Notes under the pieces: generated by a model
What the model saw: only the letters and a program-made list of their open reading frames with translations
The model's database searches: none
What the model was told of the DNA's origin: nothing
Translations under genes and position numbers: made by a program
In this document: piece after piece, positions 5,818 to 7,688 of the stretch
How the letters are laid out: each line of letters opens with the position of its first letter
Position numbering within the stretch: position 1 is the stretch's first letter
NCBI GenBank assembly: GCA_947471105.1
Contig: CANIYB010000107.1
Span: 1 to 7,688 of the forward strand
Direction of reading: 5' to 3'
DNA: 7,688 bases
Source of the DNA: Cytophagaceae bacterium
GTDB lineage: Bacteria; Bacteroidota; Bacteroidia; Cytophagales; Spirosomataceae

Positions 5818-6390
5818 TTATTTCTTTTGAGAAGCGGCAATCTCAGCTTTCAAAGGAGCTGGGTCCCACATGCGATACATCTTAACAATTTTATCTCCTT
5901 TCCAATAAATCAATAGATGCAAAGGAACGGTATTTCTAGCTTTTGTATAGCGGCCTATCCCCACCAAGGTACCCCAATATCCAGTAATGATCTCCCCATC
6001 TGCAAATACAAATGTTTTAATGGCATTCGGACCAGTAGTCACCGTTATTGATGTATTTAGTGTATGTACAAACGTATCTCCTAGCAAATGGCCAGAGCGA
6101 CCCCCAGGGTTTACTTTGGTTGCATCATTCGGGCCTTCTTGATTATTCGCATGTAAATCTAATACCTGAACGGTATCTACGTATAGATTATGGCCAACCA
6201 TCGTATCGTTTTTAGCATAGGCTTCTAAAAGTTCTTTCACTTTTGCCGACTTTTCATCTAGCGAAGTAAAGGTGCCGGTTTGTGGGTCTTGAGTAGTAGC
6301 AGTAGCCGCTGCGTCTGCATTTTTTGTTTCTTTCGTGGTGCAAGCATTCAATATTGCCAATACCACAAGGGATAAGAATAGTTTTTTCAT
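5818..6390 (-). CDS. NTF2/SnoaL-like lipoprotein
   Basis: The chosen start at 6388-6390 gives 190 residues beginning MKKLFLSLVVLAILNAC, a lipoprotein signal with lipobox Leu-Asn-Ala-Cys and acylated Cys17. An in-frame ATG 12 codons upstream would put charged residues before the signal peptide and is less likely. After a Thr/Ala-rich linker (about 18-38), the mature domain begins with a helix (KSAKVKELLEAYAKND) and continues with strands such as VQVLDLHA, FVHTLNTSITVTT, KTFVFADGEIITGYWG and HLLIYWKGDKIVKMYRMWDP. This is the cone-shaped alpha+beta layout of the NTF2-like/SnoaL superfamily. The superfamily covers binding proteins and enzymes, so no reaction can be assigned. It should be anchored in a membrane facing the periplasm or outside. 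It follows the HxlR regulator gene but a terminator lies between them. Confidence 0.8.
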   Translation of the reverse strand: MKKLFLSLVVLAILNACTTKETKNADAAATATTQDPQTGTFTSLDEKSAKVKELLEAYAKNDTMVGHNLYVDTVQVLDLHANNQEGPNDATKVNPGGRSGHLLGDTFVHTLNTSITVTTGPNAIKTFVFADGEIITGYWGTLVGIGRYTKARNTVPLHLLIYWKGDKIVKMYRMWDPAPLKAEIAASQKK

Positions 6391-6511
6391 TGTTTTTGTA
6401 TGATTAATTGAACGTTTATCCGACAAGATAAAAAATATCTTTTTGATACTAATAAAAAATCAAATTATTTTTTTGTTATCAAACCATTTCAAAACCGAGG
6501 GGAGCGGGCAT

Positions 6512-6544
6512 AAAAAAGCCTCAAAAAAGTATTTTCAAGGCTTG
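6512..6544 (-). terminator. intrinsic terminator of the HxlR regulator gene
   Basis: AAGCCT (6516-6521) pairs with AGGCTT (6538-6543), and inner AAAA/TTTT bases extend the stem past a small internal bulge. On the minus strand the hairpin begins about 23 bases after the stop at 6567-6569 and runs into TTTTTTATG, a good U tract. Confidence 0.7.
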
Positions 6545-6566
6545 TATTGATTTGCTGAACGAATCG

Positions 6567-7013
6567 TTAAAAAACGAGACTTTTCTGGAATTGTGCGTAT
6601 TTCGCACCGACGTCTCTAATGTATTTGGCCTTGTCTGTTTTCATTATCGTTTTCACATCCCGAGTATAAGTGTCCCCAAGGTGATCATAATAAAACTCAG
6701 TCGTAAACAACATTAATTCAACCATTAAGGGCAACGTATCCAATCCCTTCTTTTCTAATAAATAATAGACACTTTTCTTATTTATTTCTCCTTTAGCCCG
6801 AGTAATAAAACCGATGTTCTCGAGTTTTTTTAAGCGATTGGATAGCATTTTACTCGGCACTTTTTCAGGAGATTCTTTGAACTCATTAAATAACTTTTTG
6901 TGACCAAAAATCATGTCCCTGAGTATCAACAAAGTCCATTTGTCGCCCAACACATCTAAGCCCGTTGCGATAGGACATAATGACCGAAATGTAATATTAT
7001 TTTCCTCTTCCAT
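6567..7013 (-). CDS. HxlR-family winged-helix transcriptional regulator
   Basis: From the ATG at 7011-7013 the protein has 148 residues. It carries the HxlR (MarR-like) signature: FRSLCPIATGLDVLGDKWTL with the conserved Cys13 before the first helix, then LLILRDMIFGHKKLFNEF, the recognition region VPSKMLSNRLKKLENIGFIT and the wing (RAKGEINKKSVYYLLEKKG). The Cys is the position that reacts with electrophiles or oxidants in some family members; here that is only possible. After the wing a C-terminal helical part of about 50 residues (TTEFYYDHLGDTYTRDVKTI and beyond) makes it longer than the usual 110-120 residues. A TTG seven codons upstream could extend the frame, but the ATG fits the family's normal N-terminus and the -7 element covering that extension. 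Targets are unknown; the neighbouring lipoprotein or isomerase genes are candidates by position only. Confidence 0.88.
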   Translation of the reverse strand: MEEENNITFRSLCPIATGLDVLGDKWTLLILRDMIFGHKKLFNEFKESPEKVPSKMLSNRLKKLENIGFITRAKGEINKKSVYYLLEKKGLDTLPLMVELMLFTTEFYYDHLGDTYTRDVKTIMKTDKAKYIRDVGAKYAQFQKSLVF

Positions 7014-7021
7014 AATCGAAA

Positions 7022-7029
7022 CAAAAGTA
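7022..7029 (-). promoter_or_regulatory. -7 promoter element of the HxlR regulator gene
   Basis: TACTTTTG on the minus strand is an exact TAnnTTTG match only 8 bases upstream of the ATG at 7013. Transcription would begin almost at the start codon, so the mRNA would be leaderless or nearly so. A TTTG lies 12 bases further upstream (7042-7045), closer than the usual -33 spacing. Confidence 0.4.
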
Positions 7030-7100
7030 TGCAAAAAAAGTCAAAGCAGAATTGCGTTCAGCATTTTTGAGAAAATAAAATTACCTATTCCTAGTAAAGA

Positions 7101-7126
7101 AAAAAGCCCCGCAATCGCGAGGCTTT
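7101..7126 (-). terminator. intrinsic terminator of the isomerase-like gene
   Basis: AAAGCCCCGC (7103-7112) and GCGAGGCTTT (7117-7126) form a 10-bp stem with one mismatch and a 4-base loop. On the minus strand it starts 25 bases after the stop at 7152-7154 and ends in TTTTTTCTTT. Confidence 0.8.
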
Positions 7127-7151
7127 CTCTTACAACTCCTTATCGGGAATC

Positions 7152-7688
7152 CTATTTGAATCCGAATTTGGACAAGCCTTTATGGCTAATCACAATCGCT
7201 TCCAATGCCGTTTCGTTGTAACAAGCATCTTGCTCCACGAAATAATGCTGCATTCCAGCTAATTTCTTATTATCTAAAATACGTTTGAAATCAATTTTTC
7301 CATTGCCCACAGGAGCAAAACGACCTTGATCATCCATATCCTTTACGTGCCAAATTTTAAATCTGCCTGGATAACGCTTGAAATAAGCCACTGGATCAGC
7401 ACCCGCTTTGGTGACCCAATATAAATCCATTTGGAAATTAACATTCTTAGGATTGCAATGCTCAAGTAAATAATCGTAAATCACATTTCCATCCGCATCT
7501 TTTAAAAATTCGAAATCGTGGTTGTGGTACAACAACTGCAAACCAGCCGCCGAACATTTCTCCCCTAATTTGTCTAAGATTTCAGCCAAATTCTTCGCGC
7601 CACCTTTCATGGCCATTCTCTTATTCTCCCGATCAAACGTAAATAGGCCCATTGGAGGAACAGGAATGACAAAATACTTAAAACCTGC
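7152..7688 (-). CDS. sugar phosphate isomerase/epimerase-like TIM barrel, 5' end outside window
   Basis: The frame is open to the right edge, reading AGFKYFVIPVPPMGLFTFDR before an internal Met, so the gene is cut and 178 C-terminal residues are visible. It matches the xylose-isomerase-like TIM barrel family (AP endonuclease 2 clan, IolE-like). Strand and metal-site landmarks are LLYHNHDFEF (visible residues 52-61), the Asp of FQMDLYW (residue 88), the His of KIWHVKD (residue 114) and the Glu of FVEQD (residue 152). These fit the usual Glu-Asp-His-Glu metal-binding set, with the first Glu beyond the edge or near it. Full-length members are about 250-300 residues and often carry a secretion signal in Bacteroidota, which cannot be checked here. 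The substrate, probably a sugar or inositol derivative, is not determined. Confidence 0.88.
   Translation of the reverse strand, partial: AGFKYFVIPVPPMGLFTFDRENKRMAMKGGAKNLAEILDKLGEKCSAAGLQLLYHNHDFEFLKDADGNVIYDYLLEHCNPKNVNFQMDLYWVTKAGADPVAYFKRYPGRFKIWHVKDMDDQGRFAPVGNGKIDFKRILDNKKLAGMQHYFVEQDACYNETALEAIVISHKGLSKFGFK

Noticed and set aside
6424..6430. TATCTTG as promoter of the lipoprotein gene
   Set aside because: It is one base short of the -7 consensus, and the nearest TTTG lies 30 bases away, outside the usual spacing.
6913..7221. 102-codon plus-strand frame
   Set aside because: It runs antisense through the HxlR N-terminus, the isomerase terminator and the isomerase C-terminus, all well supported, and has Ser/Lys/Pro-rich unstructured composition.

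Overview
The window looks like a piece of a Bacteroidota chromosome, probably from the Cytophagales side of the phylum. That placement is inferred from several things: a TonB-dependent receptor with an N-terminal carboxypeptidase-regulatory-like domain, typical Bacteroidota membrane and secreted proteins, moderately AT-rich DNA, start codons without Shine-Dalgarno sequences, and several upstream motifs close to the Bacteroidota -7 consensus TAnnTTTG. No tRNA, rRNA, CRISPR array, insertion sequence or phage gene was seen.

Every confident gene lies on the minus strand, so transcription runs from the high to the low coordinates. In that order they are: a sugar phosphate isomerase/epimerase-like TIM barrel cut by the window edge (7152-7688); an HxlR-family regulator (6567-7013); an NTF2/SnoaL-like lipoprotein (5818-6390); a small secreted protein of unknown function (5224-5634); a two-gene operon of a small membrane protein (4787-5062) and a dimeric alpha/beta-barrel-like protein (4451-4780); a TonB-dependent receptor (1592-4165); and an HGSNAT-like/DUF1624 membrane acyltransferase (297-1502). 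The first 76 bases may hold the 3' end of a plus-strand gene that converges on the acyltransferase.

Most genes form their own transcription unit. Hairpins that can act as terminators follow the isomerase, the regulator, the lipoprotein, the secreted protein and the receptor. The terminator behind the receptor overlaps the likely promoter of the acyltransferase. No convincing terminator follows the two-gene operon.

The most interesting part is the roughly 285-base gap in front of the TonB-dependent receptor. It holds a promoter-like pair, then a nine-codon mini-ORF encoding MKKKNNSCC that ends in two Cys codons, then (7 bases after the stop) a perfect 10-bp hairpin, and then about 60 bases leading to the receptor start. 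This layout resembles a translated leader-peptide regulator, possibly one that senses cysteine or sulfur supply and controls an outer-membrane importer. That role is inference and the substrate of the receptor is unknown.
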